A stretch of DNA of 64,000 bases from VRUE01 sp036276735 (GTDB taxonomy: Bacteria > Actinomycetota > Thermoleophilia > Solirubrobacterales > 70-9): contig DASUOH010000039.1 in the NCBI GenBank assembly GCA_036276735.1, forward strand, positions 1 through 64,000. The letters run 5' to 3'. Shown here piece by piece: positions 49,353-57,921 of this stretch. The notes beneath the pieces were generated by a model. The model was not told the origin of the DNA, searched no databases, and saw nothing but the letters and a program-made list of their open reading frames with translations. A program made the position numbers and the translations under genes. Numbering within the stretch: the stretch's first letter is position 1; each line of letters opens with the position of its first letter.

Positions 49353-49436
49353 GCGGGCGTGGCGGAATTGGCATACGCGCCAGGTTTAGGTCCTGGTGGG
49401 CTTCGGCCCGTGGGGGTTCAAGTCCCTCCGCCCGCA
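49353..49436 (+). tRNA. tRNA-Leu (anticodon TAG)
   Basis: Acceptor GCGGGCG/CGCCCGC. Anticodon stem CCAGG/CCTGG with loop TTTAGGT. Long variable arm and T-arm GGGGGTTCAAGTCCCTC. Discriminator A. 84 nt. Confidence 0.95.
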
Positions 49437-49460
49437 TCGGCTCTAGCATTGCCCTCCCTC

Positions 49461-49532
49461 GGGGGACTGAGTTAATGGCTATGCGCACGGTCTCCAAAAC
49501 CGTGAATCCGGGTTCGAATCCCGGGTCCCCCG
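49461..49532 (+). tRNA. tRNA-Trp (anticodon CCA), unusual D-arm
   Basis: Acceptor GGGGGAC/GTCCCCC is perfect. Anticodon stem ACGGT/ACCGT with loop CTCCAAA. The T-arm CCGGGTTCGAATCCCGG is perfect. The D-arm (TGAGTTAATGGCTATGCG) is weak: only G11-C24 and T12-G23 pair in the standard stem. It could be a divergent, second or decaying copy. Confidence 0.75.
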
Positions 49533-49533
49533 C

Positions 49534-51081
49534 TTGCCTGACCAGGAGCCGAGCGACCACGGCGAGCGCGACGACCTGCGGGAGCTGCGCGAGCGTCGCA
49601 CGCTGACCGAGGACAGCGCGCGGCCCGACGCAGTGGCGCGCCGCCACGAGGCGGGCGGGCGCACGGCGCGCGAGAACGTCGCCGACCTCGTCGACCCGGG
49701 CAGCTTCGTCGAGTACGGGCGCTACGCGATCGCCGCGCAGCGAGGGCGGCGCGGGTTGGAGGATTTGATCGCCCGCACGCCGGCTGACGGCCTCATAGCC
49801 GGCACGGCGCGGGTCAACGGCGAGCTGTTCGGCGACGAGCGCGCCGCCTGCGCGGTGCTCTCCTACGACTACACGGTGCTGGCTGGAACGCAGGGCGCCC
49901 TCGGCCATCGCAAGAAGGACCGGCTCTTCGAGCTGATCGAGCGAATGCGACTGCCCACCGTCTTCTTCGCCGAGGGCGGCGGTGGCCGGCCTGGCGACAC
50001 CGACTACCCCGTCGTCTCGGCGCTCGACACGCGCGCCTTCGCGCTCTGGGCGCGGCTCGCGGGGGTCGTCCCGCGAATCGCCGTCGTAGCCGGCCGCTGC
50101 TTCGCCGGCAACGCCGTGATCGCCCGCTGCTCGGACCTGATCGTCGCCACCGAGAACGTCTCGCTGGGGATGGGCGGCCCGGCGATGATCGAGGGGGGTG
50201 GGCTCGGCAAGGTCGATCCCGACGAGGTCGGCCCGCTGGACGTGCAGGTCCGCAACGGCGTCGTCGACGTCGCGGTCGCCGACGAGGGGGAGGCGGTCGC
50301 GGTTACCAAGCGGCTGCTCGGCTACTTCCAGGGCGCCACGCCGGCTGGCACCGCACCGGATCAGGCCCGCCTGCGCGATCTGGTGCCCGAGCGGGAGCGC
50401 CGCGCCTACCCGGTCGCGCCGATCGTCGAGACGCTTGCCGACGAGGGCTCGGTGACCTTCCTACGCGAGCGCTTCGCGCCGGAGATGACGATTGCCCTGG
50501 CGCGAATCGACGGCCGGCCGCTGGGGGTGATCGCCAACGACACGCGGCACATGGCCGGCGCCATCACCAGCGATGCCTCCGAGAAGGCGGCCCGCTTCCT
50601 GCGTCTCTGCGACGCCTTCGGCCTGCCGGTCGTCTCGCTGGTCGACACGCCCGGGTTCATGGTCGGCGTCGACGCTGAGCGCACCGGGCTCGTCCGCCAT
50701 GCCGGCGAGCTCCTCAACGCCGGCGCGGGCCTCAGCGTGCCGCTGGTCGCGGTGATCCTGCGCCGTGGCTACGGGCTTGGCGCCCAGGCGATGACCGGCG
50801 GCAGCCTGCACGAGCCGCTGCTCACCGTCGCCTGGCCGAGCGCCCACCTCGGTCCGATGGGGCTGGAGGGGGCGGTGCGGCTGGCGCTGCGCAAGGAGCT
50901 GGAGGCGATCGCCGACGAGGCCGAGCGCGAGCAGCGGGTGCGGGACCTGACCGCCGCCGCCGAGCGCAACGCGCGGGCGCTCAACGCCGCGAGCCTGTTC
51001 GAGCTCGACGACGTGATCGATCCGGCCGAGACCCGCTCGCTGATCGCATCGACGCTGGCGGCCGCCCGGCGCGGGGGCTAG
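49534..51081 (+). CDS. Acyl-CoA carboxylase carboxyltransferase-like protein
   Basis: About 515 residues with paired crotonase-like domains: VLSYDYTVLAGTQGALGHRK, PTVFFAEGGGGRPGD, VAGRCFAGNAVIARCSDLIV in the first half, then LGVIANDTRHMAGAITSDA, VSLVDTPGFMVGVDAERTG and RRGYGLGAQAMTGGS in the second. It is the second such subunit in the window and diverges from 44196-45716, with FFAEGGGGR in place of VDSAGAR. No biotin carboxylase accompanies it. The start TTG lies 1 nt after the tRNA-Trp; a start further in is possible. It overlaps the convergent P450 gene by 4 bp. Confidence 0.82.
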   Translation: MPDQEPSDHGERDDLRELRERRTLTEDSARPDAVARRHEAGGRTARENVADLVDPGSFVEYGRYAIAAQRGRRGLEDLIARTPADGLIAGTARVNGELFGDERAACAVLSYDYTVLAGTQGALGHRKKDRLFELIERMRLPTVFFAEGGGGRPGDTDYPVVSALDTRAFALWARLAGVVPRIAVVAGRCFAGNAVIARCSDLIVATENVSLGMGGPAMIEGGGLGKVDPDEVGPLDVQVRNGVVDVAVADEGEAVAVTKRLLGYFQGATPAGTAPDQARLRDLVPERERRAYPVAPIVETLADEGSVTFLRERFAPEMTIALARIDGRPLGVIANDTRHMAGAITSDASEKAARFLRLCDAFGLPVVSLVDTPGFMVGVDAERTGLVRHAGELLNAGAGLSVPLVAVILRRGYGLGAQAMTGGSLHEPLLTVAWPSAHLGPMGLEGAVRLALRKELEAIADEAEREQRVRDLTAAAERNARALNAASLFELDDVIDPAETRSLIASTLAAARRGG

Positions 51082-52421
51082 GCGGCCGTTGCGACAGGCG
51101 CCCGGTCGGCCAGCACGGCCCGCGCCCCGTCGAGCGGCCGTACCGTGATGTTGCGCCGTCGCGCCATCTCGACGCCGCCATCCCCGGCAGCGCTCACGGT
51201 GCAGGCGCCCAGCAGCTCGCGCATCACGACCTTCATCTCGAGCAGCGCGAAGCTGGCGCCGAGGCAGCGGCGGCGGCCGCCGCCGAATGGGATCCAGGTG
51301 TACGTGCCGGGCTGCTCGTCGAGGAAGCGCTCGGGCCGGAAGGCGTAGGGGTCGGGATAGATCTCGGGGTCGTGGTGGATCAGGTAGCCGTTGGCGACGA
51401 GGCTGCAGCCGGTCGGGTAGGTCCAGCCGCCTACCTCGATCGGCTTTGCGACGTAGCGCGGCGCCACGTTCGGCAGGACGGGCCGCGCCCGGAGCGTCTC
51501 CTGGATGGTCGCGGTCAGGTAGGCGTCGTCCTCGCCGGCGACCTCGTTGACCAGTCGGTCGAGCACCCGCGGCTCACGCAGCATTCGCTCGAAGGCCCAG
51601 GCGAGCGAGGTCGCGGTCGTCTCGTGGCCGGCGACGAGCAGGGTGAGCAGCTCGTCGCGGATCTCCTGCTCGCTCATCGGCGAGCCGTCCTCGTGGCGCG
51701 CGGCGAGGAGCATCGAGAGCACGTCGTCGCGGTCCTCGCCGGCCTCACGGCGCTCGGCGATCAACGCGAAGAGGATCTCGTCGACGTCTTCTTGAATGCG
51801 CACGAATTCGGCGAAGGGGCCTACCCGTTCGAGAATCCTGGCGGTCAGGCTGTCGGGCTTCGGCGGCGCCAGGCTGATCGGTTTGTCGCCGAAGGCGAGC
51901 ATTTCCTGGAGGCGCTGGCGCAGCCTGTCGAAGCGCGCGCCGGGGTCGAGCCCGAAGACCGCGCGCAGGATGATCTTCAGCGTCAGCTCCTGCATATGCG
52001 GATGGAGAGGAACCGGGGTGCCGCGAGGCAGCTCGGCGATCTCGGCGGCGGCGACCTCGTGCATCAGGCCGGTGAGCCGCTCCATCCGCTCACCGTGGAA
52101 GGCCGGCAGCATCAATTTGCGCTGCTCCATGTGCGCCGGCTCGTCGAGCAAGATGACCGAGTTGACACCGACCACCGGTTCGAGGACCCGTGCGCCGACG
52201 CCCGGCTGCAGGACGTCGGGCGGCGCGGTGAAGATTTCCTTGACCTGCTCGGGGTCGGCGATCATCACGAACGGCGGCGTGAAGGGGAGGCGAATCGTGA
52301 AGCGCTTGCCGTAGCGCTGGCGGCAACGCTCCAGGTAGGCGAGCGGCCTCATCCAGAAGCCCAGGAACTGGACTGCCTGGGGGGCGGCGGGACCGGGCGG
52401 TAGGGCGGAGCGGGAACTCAT
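51078..52421 (-). CDS. Cytochrome P450
   Basis: 447 residues. P450 signatures are the oxygen-binding helix LLVAGHETTATSLAWAFERM, the ExxR in ETLRARPVLP and the heme loop FGGGRRRCLGASFALLEM with the axial cysteine. No membrane anchor is evident, as usual for bacterial P450s. Ferredoxin partners are not in the neighbourhood. The ATG at 52421 is preceded by AAGGAGG, a strong ribosome binding site, and is chosen over an upstream ATG at 52490. The substrate cannot be told. Confidence 0.92.
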   Translation of the reverse strand: MSSRSALPPGPAAPQAVQFLGFWMRPLAYLERCRQRYGKRFTIRLPFTPPFVMIADPEQVKEIFTAPPDVLQPGVGARVLEPVVGVNSVILLDEPAHMEQRKLMLPAFHGERMERLTGLMHEVAAAEIAELPRGTPVPLHPHMQELTLKIILRAVFGLDPGARFDRLRQRLQEMLAFGDKPISLAPPKPDSLTARILERVGPFAEFVRIQEDVDEILFALIAERREAGEDRDDVLSMLLAARHEDGSPMSEQEIRDELLTLLVAGHETTATSLAWAFERMLREPRVLDRLVNEVAGEDDAYLTATIQETLRARPVLPNVAPRYVAKPIEVGGWTYPTGCSLVANGYLIHHDPEIYPDPYAFRPERFLDEQPGTYTWIPFGGGRRRCLGASFALLEMKVVMRELLGACTVSAAGDGGVEMARRRNITVRPLDGARAVLADRAPVATAA

Positions 52422-52518
52422 GTTGCCTCCTTGCCGTTGCCGGGCGGATACCCAGTAATAAGCCGGAGCAACGCGTCCCGGGCGTGACATTGCGCACAGA
52501 GCCGCCGATTGATCGGGA

Positions 52519-53760
52519 TCAGTGCTTCGGCTCGAGGCCGATCAGCTCGAAGTAGCCGATCAGGTAGATGCGGCGACCGTCGGAGACCGCCGGCGTGTAG
52601 CCGGCCTCGCGCAGCTCGAAGGTCTTGCGGTGGGTGCGCACGTCAATGCCGATCGCCTCCCGCGTCTTGAAGCTCGAGGTGTAGACGGTGTGGCCGATCA
52701 CGGTGGCCGTTCCGGGAACGGGCCCGCCGACCTCGAAATGCCAGCGCTCTTTGCCGCTGCGCGCGTCGATCGCGTAGAGGCGCTCGTCGTAGGAGCCGAT
52801 GTAGACGGTCGGTGGCGTGCCGGGTACCTCGGCGACGGCCGGCGAGCCGTAGATGTAGTCGCCGGTGCGGAAGAACCAGTCGACCTTGCCCGTGTCCTGG
52901 TCGAAGGCGTAGACGGTGCTGTCGTCGCGGGCGGCGTAGACGCGGCCGAAGGCGATCGCCGGGGAGGAGTAGAAGCCGCCGCGACCGAAGGGCCGCACCT
53001 TGCTCGTGTTGGTCCGCCAGAGCAGCTTGCCGGTCCTCGCGTCGAGGCAGAACATGGCGCTCTCGTAGTCGGCGACGTAGACGCGCCCGTCGTGGTGGCT
53101 GGGGCTGGCTTTGATCGCGCCGGGCGAATTGAAACGCCACTGGATCGTCCCGTCGCCGGCGCGCAGCGCGACGACGTCCGTCTCGTCGGTGCCGATGTAG
53201 AGCGTTCCGTCGACGGCGATCGGGGACGATTCGAGGTGCGAGCGCAGGTCGCGCTTCCACGCCACCCTGCCGGTGGCGGCGTCGAGGGCGACCAGCTCGC
53301 CGTCCAGGAAGGCGACGTAGACATGGCCTTCGTAGTAGACCGGTGCGGTGACGTCGGTCGGCTTGCCTTTGTCGCGCGGGTCGCGCGTGCGCCGCCAGAG
53401 GACCTTGTGGTCATTCAGTCCGACGGCGGCCAGGTTGCCGTACTTGTTGACGACGTAGGCGACGCCGTTGGCGACGGCGGGCGGGAACTCGATCAGGCCG
53501 TGGGTGTTGATCGACCAGGCTTCGCGCAGCGGCGGATCAAGGGAGCGGCGGTCAGTGGGGAGGTAATGAGTGCGCTCCGGCACGCGGCCGAAGACCGGCC
53601 AGTCGACCAACGGCGCATCGTTCGCCGAACCGCCCCCGGTCTCGCCGCTCTCAGTCGAGCCGCCGCAGCCGGCGGCGGCGATCGCTGCCGCGACGACTGC
53701 AACCGAGAGGAGGAAACGCCCAGGCTGGGAGGTGCTGCGCATCGGATCCCGCATCGGCAT
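52519..53760 (-). CDS. Lipoprotein with PQQ-like beta-propeller repeats
   Basis: 413 residues. The signal peptide ends at a lipobox (IAAAGC). The mature region has about seven blades of the 'YVxDxxTGKxxW' kind, for example VYVAFLDGELVALDAATGRVAWKR and AMFCLDARTGKLLWRTN. It resembles BamB/PQQ-binding-like propellers without catalytic residues, so it is more likely a scaffold or binding protein than a dehydrogenase. ATG 53742 is a possible alternative start. A related protein begins near the right edge. Confidence 0.83.
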   Translation of the reverse strand: MPMRDPMRSTSQPGRFLLSVAVVAAAIAAAGCGGSTESGETGGGSANDAPLVDWPVFGRVPERTHYLPTDRRSLDPPLREAWSINTHGLIEFPPAVANGVAYVVNKYGNLAAVGLNDHKVLWRRTRDPRDKGKPTDVTAPVYYEGHVYVAFLDGELVALDAATGRVAWKRDLRSHLESSPIAVDGTLYIGTDETDVVALRAGDGTIQWRFNSPGAIKASPSHHDGRVYVADYESAMFCLDARTGKLLWRTNTSKVRPFGRGGFYSSPAIAFGRVYAARDDSTVYAFDQDTGKVDWFFRTGDYIYGSPAVAEVPGTPPTVYIGSYDERLYAIDARSGKERWHFEVGGPVPGTATVIGHTVYTSSFKTREAIGIDVRTHRKTFELREAGYTPAVSDGRRIYLIGYFELIGLEPKH

Positions 53761-53785
53761 CGCAGCGGCGCGGCTGTAGCGGAGA

Positions 53786-53856
53786 AGCGGCGGACGAGAA
53801 TTGAACTCGCATCACTAGCTTGGAAGGCTAGGGCTCTACCATTGAGCTACCGCCGC
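53786..53856 (-). tRNA. tRNA-Gly (anticodon TCC)
   Basis: Acceptor GCGGCGG/CCGCCGC. Anticodon stem CTAGC/GCTAG with loop CTTCCAA. T-arm GCGAGTTCAATTCTCGT. Discriminator T. 71 nt. Confidence 0.95.
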
Positions 53857-53921
53857 GGGGAAGGCGTATTCGCCGCCTTCTCGAAACAGTTTGCCGAATC
53901 CGTCAGAATGCGGAGCACCCA

Positions 53922-53995
53922 CGGGGAGTGGCGCAGTCTGGTAGCGCACTCGGCTGGGGGCCGAGCGGTCGCAGGTTCAAATCCTGTCTCCCCGA
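53922..53995 (+). tRNA. tRNA-Pro (anticodon GGG)
   Basis: Acceptor CGGGGAG/CTCCCCG. Anticodon stem CTCGG/CCGAG with loop CTGGGGG. T-arm GCAGGTTCAAATCCTGT. Discriminator A. It stands just upstream of a phage-type gene, a common insertion site. Confidence 0.95.
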
Positions 53996-54036
53996 TCTCT
54001 GACAATAAGTTCCGCCATGTTTGTCATCATGCCGGT

Positions 54037-54594
54037 ATGGCCGGCTCGGCAGCGGAGAGGACGGAACCGCAGGTCGCTTCGGCGCCTGCAATCGAGAGGC
54101 GCATCTATTTGATCCGCGAGCGCCAGGTGATGCTCGATGAAGACCTCGCCGATCTCTATCGCGTGGAGACCAAGCGGCTGATCGAGCAAGTGAAGCGGAA
54201 CCTCGACCGCTTCCCGGATGACTTCATGTTCCAGCTTCGCAAGGACGAGGCGGCGGCTTTGAGGTCGCAGATTGCGACCTCAAACGCTGGACGCGGTGGC
54301 CGTCGCTATGCCCCCTACGTCTTCACTGAGCAGGGCGTCGCGATGCTCTCCTCCGTGTTGCGAAGCAAGACGGCCATCGCCGTGAACATTGAGATCATGC
54401 GGACGTTCGTCGAGCTACGCCGGGTCGCAAACTCCTACGCAGCGATCGAGAAGAGGCTGGAGCAGATCGAGCGAGGAATTGGCGAGCACGACGAGCAACT
54501 GGAGCAGATCTTCAGCGCCCTTCGCCAGCTGATGGCTCCGCCGTCGCAATCGAAGCGACCAATTGGCTTCGGGGTGCGGGAGGATGACGAGTAG
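54037..54594 (+). CDS. ORF6N-domain protein (phage antirepressor type)
   Basis: 185 residues. The ORF6N domain is clear: IYLIRERQVMLDEDLADLYRVETKRLIEQVKRN, FPDDFMFQLRKDEAAALRSQIA and YAPYVFTEQGVAMLSSVLRS, then VNIEIMRTFVELRR. A short coiled coil follows. Such proteins are phage antirepressors or DNA-binding regulators often found on prophages and islands. It begins 41 bp after tRNA-Pro and is followed by a HEPN-like gene on the opposite strand. The ATG at 54037 is the first in-frame one of the domain. Confidence 0.85.
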   Translation: MAGSAAERTEPQVASAPAIERRIYLIRERQVMLDEDLADLYRVETKRLIEQVKRNLDRFPDDFMFQLRKDEAAALRSQIATSNAGRGGRRYAPYVFTEQGVAMLSSVLRSKTAIAVNIEIMRTFVELRRVANSYAAIEKRLEQIERGIGEHDEQLEQIFSALRQLMAPPSQSKRPIGFGVREDDE

Positions 54595-54695
54595 CCGCCG
54601 CCAGCGCCTCAATCCGGTTCGAAATACGTCCAGTCAAGGCGATTCTCTCGCTGACCCGCAATCGGCACGCGAGGTGGCCGCGCCGGGTCGGGCGG

Positions 54696-55736
54696 TCAGT
54701 CAGCGGAGAAGATCGTGAAGGCGGCGGGGTCGGTTGGGTCGAACATGGCGAGGGTGCTGTTGAACTGGGCCTTCGACGGCAAGGAGGCGGAGACCTGAAG
54801 ATTGCGGGCGTTCCACTCGTCGGCGTCGGCGGGCACCATCGGGTCGCTCGGCTGCGGGCGCCTGCTCGTCACCACGATCGCGTCGAAGATGCGGCCGATC
54901 GCGTCTGCGATCTCCCGCTCGCCGTCTACCGCCGCGAACGTCGCCGTGACGCTTGAGTCGTCCATCAGGAGATGCAGGAGCAGCTCGCGGACGCCCGTGT
55001 CGAGCGATTTCCAGAGCGCGGCCGGACGCACGGCCGTGTCGCCCGCGAGGATCCACGTCGCCTCCCAAATGAAACCGGGGGTCCCCGCGATTGAGTTGGA
55101 CGAGCTCCGGCCCGACGCCGAGGGCCGGATGGTCAAGCCGAGCTGGAAGGTGATGCCGTAGTTGATGTCGCAGTGGTCGAGCAATCGCGCCGCGTCCGGG
55201 TGGTGGCGGTCGACCCATCCTTCGACGAGCGCACCTCCCCGGTCGCCGATGCGGTGCGAGACGTGGTTGTAGGAGCGGTAGAACTCCCGCGCGCCCGGTT
55301 CGAGGTCGCGAAGGGCTTGCTCGAGCCGCGCCAGGTCGTCGGCGTGCGGCCTGCGGCAGTGCGCGCTTCGATGCCTGATCGCCTTGAGCACGTCGGTCAA
55401 CCCGACCCACCGGGGTCGCGGCAGCAGAATAGGCTCGAAGAGCCGCCAGTTCTCTTCGATCAGCTCGAAGAGCACGCCGACGTCGGCGTAGGCGAGGATC
55501 TCGTCGGCGTCGGCCGATGCCATGTACGCGTTGACCTGATCCCGTTCGGCCCGAGACAGGACGCCAGGATCGATTCGCTCCGTCCAACGCGTGCCGAGCT
55601 CAGCCCGCAGCTCGGTGTAGACGACCTCACGGAGGTAGGTCTCAAGCTGCCACCAGCGGGCGTAGACGGCCACCGCCGAAGGCGGGACGCCAGCGGCGAG
55701 CGGTGCGCGCAGAACAGCGATCTGTTCGGTAGCCAC
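54696..55736 (-). CDS. HEPN-like protein, possible abortive-infection or RNase factor
   Basis: 346 residues. The helical N-terminal half (YARWWQLETYLREVVYTELRAE) resembles Swt1/Abi-type HEPN domains. A catalytic-style R-x4-H motif is visible as RHRSAH in LKAIRHRSAHCRRPHADD. The C-terminal half has LLLHLLMDDSSVTATFAAVDG, with no family I recognise. HEPN proteins of this kind are often RNases in toxin or phage-defence systems. The neighbour ORF6N gene supports that, but the function is inference. The start is GTG at 55736. Confidence 0.6.
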   Translation of the reverse strand: MATEQIAVLRAPLAAGVPPSAVAVYARWWQLETYLREVVYTELRAELGTRWTERIDPGVLSRAERDQVNAYMASADADEILAYADVGVLFELIEENWRLFEPILLPRPRWVGLTDVLKAIRHRSAHCRRPHADDLARLEQALRDLEPGAREFYRSYNHVSHRIGDRGGALVEGWVDRHHPDAARLLDHCDINYGITFQLGLTIRPSASGRSSSNSIAGTPGFIWEATWILAGDTAVRPAALWKSLDTGVRELLLHLLMDDSSVTATFAAVDGEREIADAIGRIFDAIVVTSRRPQPSDPMVPADADEWNARNLQVSASLPSKAQFNSTLAMFDPTDPAAFTIFSAD

Positions 55737-55742
55737 CCCTTC

Positions 55743-55748
55743 AGTATG
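55743..55748 (-). promoter_or_regulatory. -10-like hexamer CATACT for the HEPN-like gene
   Basis: CATACT on the minus strand ends 6 nt before the GTG at 55736 and shares four base pairs with the plus-strand element of the Nudix gene. Confidence 0.4.
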
Positions 55749-55750
55749 GT
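55745..55750 (+). promoter_or_regulatory. -10-like hexamer TATGGT for the Nudix gene
   Basis: TATGGT ends 8 nt before the GTG at 55759. With the minus-strand CATACT it makes two divergent -10 elements that overlap. Confidence 0.4.
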
Positions 55751-55758
55751 CGTTTCGA

Positions 55759-56238
55759 GTGAGTGCTCGGACCAGCGCTGGGATCCTCCTCTACCGGCTC
55801 GCCGGGGGCGAGCCCGAGGTGCTCCTCGTCCACCCCGGCGGCCCCTTCTGGGCGAAGAAGGACCTCGGCGCCTGGTCGGTCCCCAAGGGCGAATACGACG
55901 AGGGGGAGGAGGCGCGGGTCTGTGCGCTGCGCGAGGTGGAGGAGGAGCTCGGGACGCTTCCCGCGCTCGACCCCGACTCGATGCTCGACCTCGGCGAGGT
56001 GAAGCAGAAGGGCGGCAAGGTCGTCCGGGCGTGGGCCGCCGAGGCCGACTTCGATCCGGCGACCCTGCGCAGCAACACGTTCGAGATGGAGTGGCCGCCG
56101 CGTTCCGGCAGGCGGCAGGCGTTCCCGGAGGTCGACCGGGCGGAGTGGTTTCGCCTCGACGAGGCGCGGCGGCGCATCCTCGACGCCCAGATACTGTTCC
56201 TCGATCGGTTGGAGCGTCTTGTGGGTGAGCGCGGGTAA
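55759..56238 (+). CDS. Nudix hydrolase
   Basis: 159 residues. The Nudix box is complete: PKGEYDEGEEARVCALREVEEELG (GX5EX7REUXEEXGU), at about 41-64. SAGILLYRLAGGEPEVLLVHPGGPFWAKKDLGAWS is the beta-sheet lead-in of the DUF of diadenosine/NTP-type hydrolases. It should remove a nucleoside diphosphate from an unknown substrate. The 3' end is 27 bp from the next gene. Confidence 0.9.
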   Translation: MSARTSAGILLYRLAGGEPEVLLVHPGGPFWAKKDLGAWSVPKGEYDEGEEARVCALREVEEELGTLPALDPDSMLDLGEVKQKGGKVVRAWAAEADFDPATLRSNTFEMEWPPRSGRRQAFPEVDRAEWFRLDEARRRILDAQILFLDRLERLVGERG

Positions 56239-56265
56239 GGGGAGCCGCAGGAGAATGGGTCGGTC

Positions 56266-57912
56266 ATGCCAGAGCTAGTCCTAGGTCCGCTGCTGCGCTA
56301 CGTCTCGGAAACCGAGGCGACCGTCTGGGTGGAGACCGACGGCCCCTGTGAGGTCGAGATCCTGGGCCGCCGCGAGCCGACCTTCGGCGTCGCCGGACAT
56401 CACTACGCGCTGGTGCGGATCGAGGGGCTCGAGCCCGGCGGCTTCTACGAGTACGAGGTCGCCCTCGACGGCGAGCGCCGCTGGCCGCTGGCCGACCACG
56501 ACCTGCCACCGAGCGCGATCCGCACCTTCACGCCCGGCAAGGCGGTCGACATCTGCTTCGGCTCCTGCCGCGTCGCGGTCCCACACGAAGAGCCCTACAC
56601 GAAGTCAAAAGACGAGCACGAAGATGGGCACGAGCTCGACGCGCTCTACGTGCTCGCCAAGCAGATGATCCGCGACGACCGCGGTAACTGGCCGGAGCTG
56701 CTCTTCCTGCTCGGCGACCAGGTCTACGTCGACGAGGGCTCGCCGGCGACGCGCGAGCGGATCCGCGCCAAACGCGACACCAGCCAGCCGCCCGGCGAGG
56801 AGGTGATCGACTTCGAGGAGTACACCTGGCTCTACCAGGAGTCCTGGCAGAACCCGCTGATTCGGTGGCTCTTCTCGACCGTCTCCACCTCGATGGTCTG
56901 GGACGACCACGACATGAGCGACGACTGGAACATCTCCCGCGGCTGGCACGACGAGATGGAAAAGAAGGACTGGTGGCACGAGCGCGCCGTCGGCGGGATC
57001 ATGACCTACTGGATCTACCAGCACATCGGCAACCTCTCGCCGCGCGATCTCGACGACGAGAACGAGATCTACGCCAAGGTGCGCGGCAACCCCGACGCGA
57101 CCGAGGAGCTGCGCGAGTGGGCGCGCAGCATCGAAGCGACCGCCTCGGGCACGCGCTGGAGCTTCTGCCGCGACATCGACGGCGTGCGGGCGATCTTCAT
57201 GGACTCGCGCGCAGCGCGGGTGCTGACCCGCGAGCGGCGCTCGATGTTCGACGACGAAGTCTGGGACTGGATCGTCGACCACACCAACGGCGACTTCGAC
57301 CACCTGCTGATCAGCACCACCGTGCCGTACCTGCTCTCACCCGCCTTCCACCACCTGGAGGCATGGAACGAGCGCCTCTGCGACGGCGCCTGCGGCGGCC
57401 TCGCCGCGAAGGCGAGCGAGAAGTTGCGGCGGGCGCTCGACTTCGACCACTGGGCAGCCTTCGAGACGTCCTTTCACCGGATGAGAAAGCTGCTCGAGGA
57501 GGTGGGGTCGGGAGAGCGCGGCAAGCCGCCGGCGTCGATCGTGATCCTCTCCGGCGACGTCCACCACGCCTACCTCTTCGACGTCGCCTTCCGCAAGGAC
57601 GTTGGGATGAAGAGCCACGTCGTGCAGGCGGTCTGCTCGCCCTACCGCAACCCGCTGGACGACAAAGAGCGGCGCGTCGTCAGGTTCGGCTTCACGCGCG
57701 GGGCCGAGCTCCTCGCGCGCGGGCTGGCGAAGCTGACGGGCGCCCCGGACCCCGGCATCCGCTGGCGCCGCCTAGAGGGCCCCTACTTCGACAACCAGGT
57801 GGCGACGGTCCGGCTCGATGGGCGCGAAGCGTTGGTGCGGCTCGACAAGACGGTCGCCGGCGAGGAGGACGAGAAGCGGCTGGAGAAGACGTTCGAGCGA
57901 CGGATCGCCTGA
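56266..57912 (+). CDS. PhoD-like alkaline phosphatase/phosphodiesterase
   Basis: 548 residues. Metal-site motifs are FGSCRVAVP, LFLLGDQVYVDEGSP, MVWDDHDMSDDWN and ILSGDVHHAYLFDVAF. An Fn3-like beta domain leads (ETEATVWVETDGPCEVEIL). No signal peptide is seen, so it may be cytoplasmic, unlike exported PhoD. It hydrolyses phosphate esters, probably with iron and calcium as in the family. AGGAG occurs upstream of the ATG. Confidence 0.87.
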   Translation: MPELVLGPLLRYVSETEATVWVETDGPCEVEILGRREPTFGVAGHHYALVRIEGLEPGGFYEYEVALDGERRWPLADHDLPPSAIRTFTPGKAVDICFGSCRVAVPHEEPYTKSKDEHEDGHELDALYVLAKQMIRDDRGNWPELLFLLGDQVYVDEGSPATRERIRAKRDTSQPPGEEVIDFEEYTWLYQESWQNPLIRWLFSTVSTSMVWDDHDMSDDWNISRGWHDEMEKKDWWHERAVGGIMTYWIYQHIGNLSPRDLDDENEIYAKVRGNPDATEELREWARSIEATASGTRWSFCRDIDGVRAIFMDSRAARVLTRERRSMFDDEVWDWIVDHTNGDFDHLLISTTVPYLLSPAFHHLEAWNERLCDGACGGLAAKASEKLRRALDFDHWAAFETSFHRMRKLLEEVGSGERGKPPASIVILSGDVHHAYLFDVAFRKDVGMKSHVVQAVCSPYRNPLDDKERRVVRFGFTRGAELLARGLAKLTGAPDPGIRWRRLEGPYFDNQVATVRLDGREALVRLDKTVAGEEDEKRLEKTFERRIA

Positions 57913-57921
57913 CGCGGGGCC

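Noticed and set aside
54001..54026. TGACAA...TTGTCA inverted repeat before the ORF6N gene as an operator
   Set aside because: Only 6-bp arms with a wide spacer, no second copy seen.
52522..54594. A 690-codon plus-strand frame joined to the ORF6N protein
   Set aside because: Most of it is antisense to the propeller lipoprotein and crosses two tRNA genes. Only 54037-54594 has domain content.
54595..54695. tRNA-like T-arm (CCGGTTCGAAAT) as an attachment site
   Set aside because: No acceptor stem or match to the tRNA-Pro 3' end; chance similarity.
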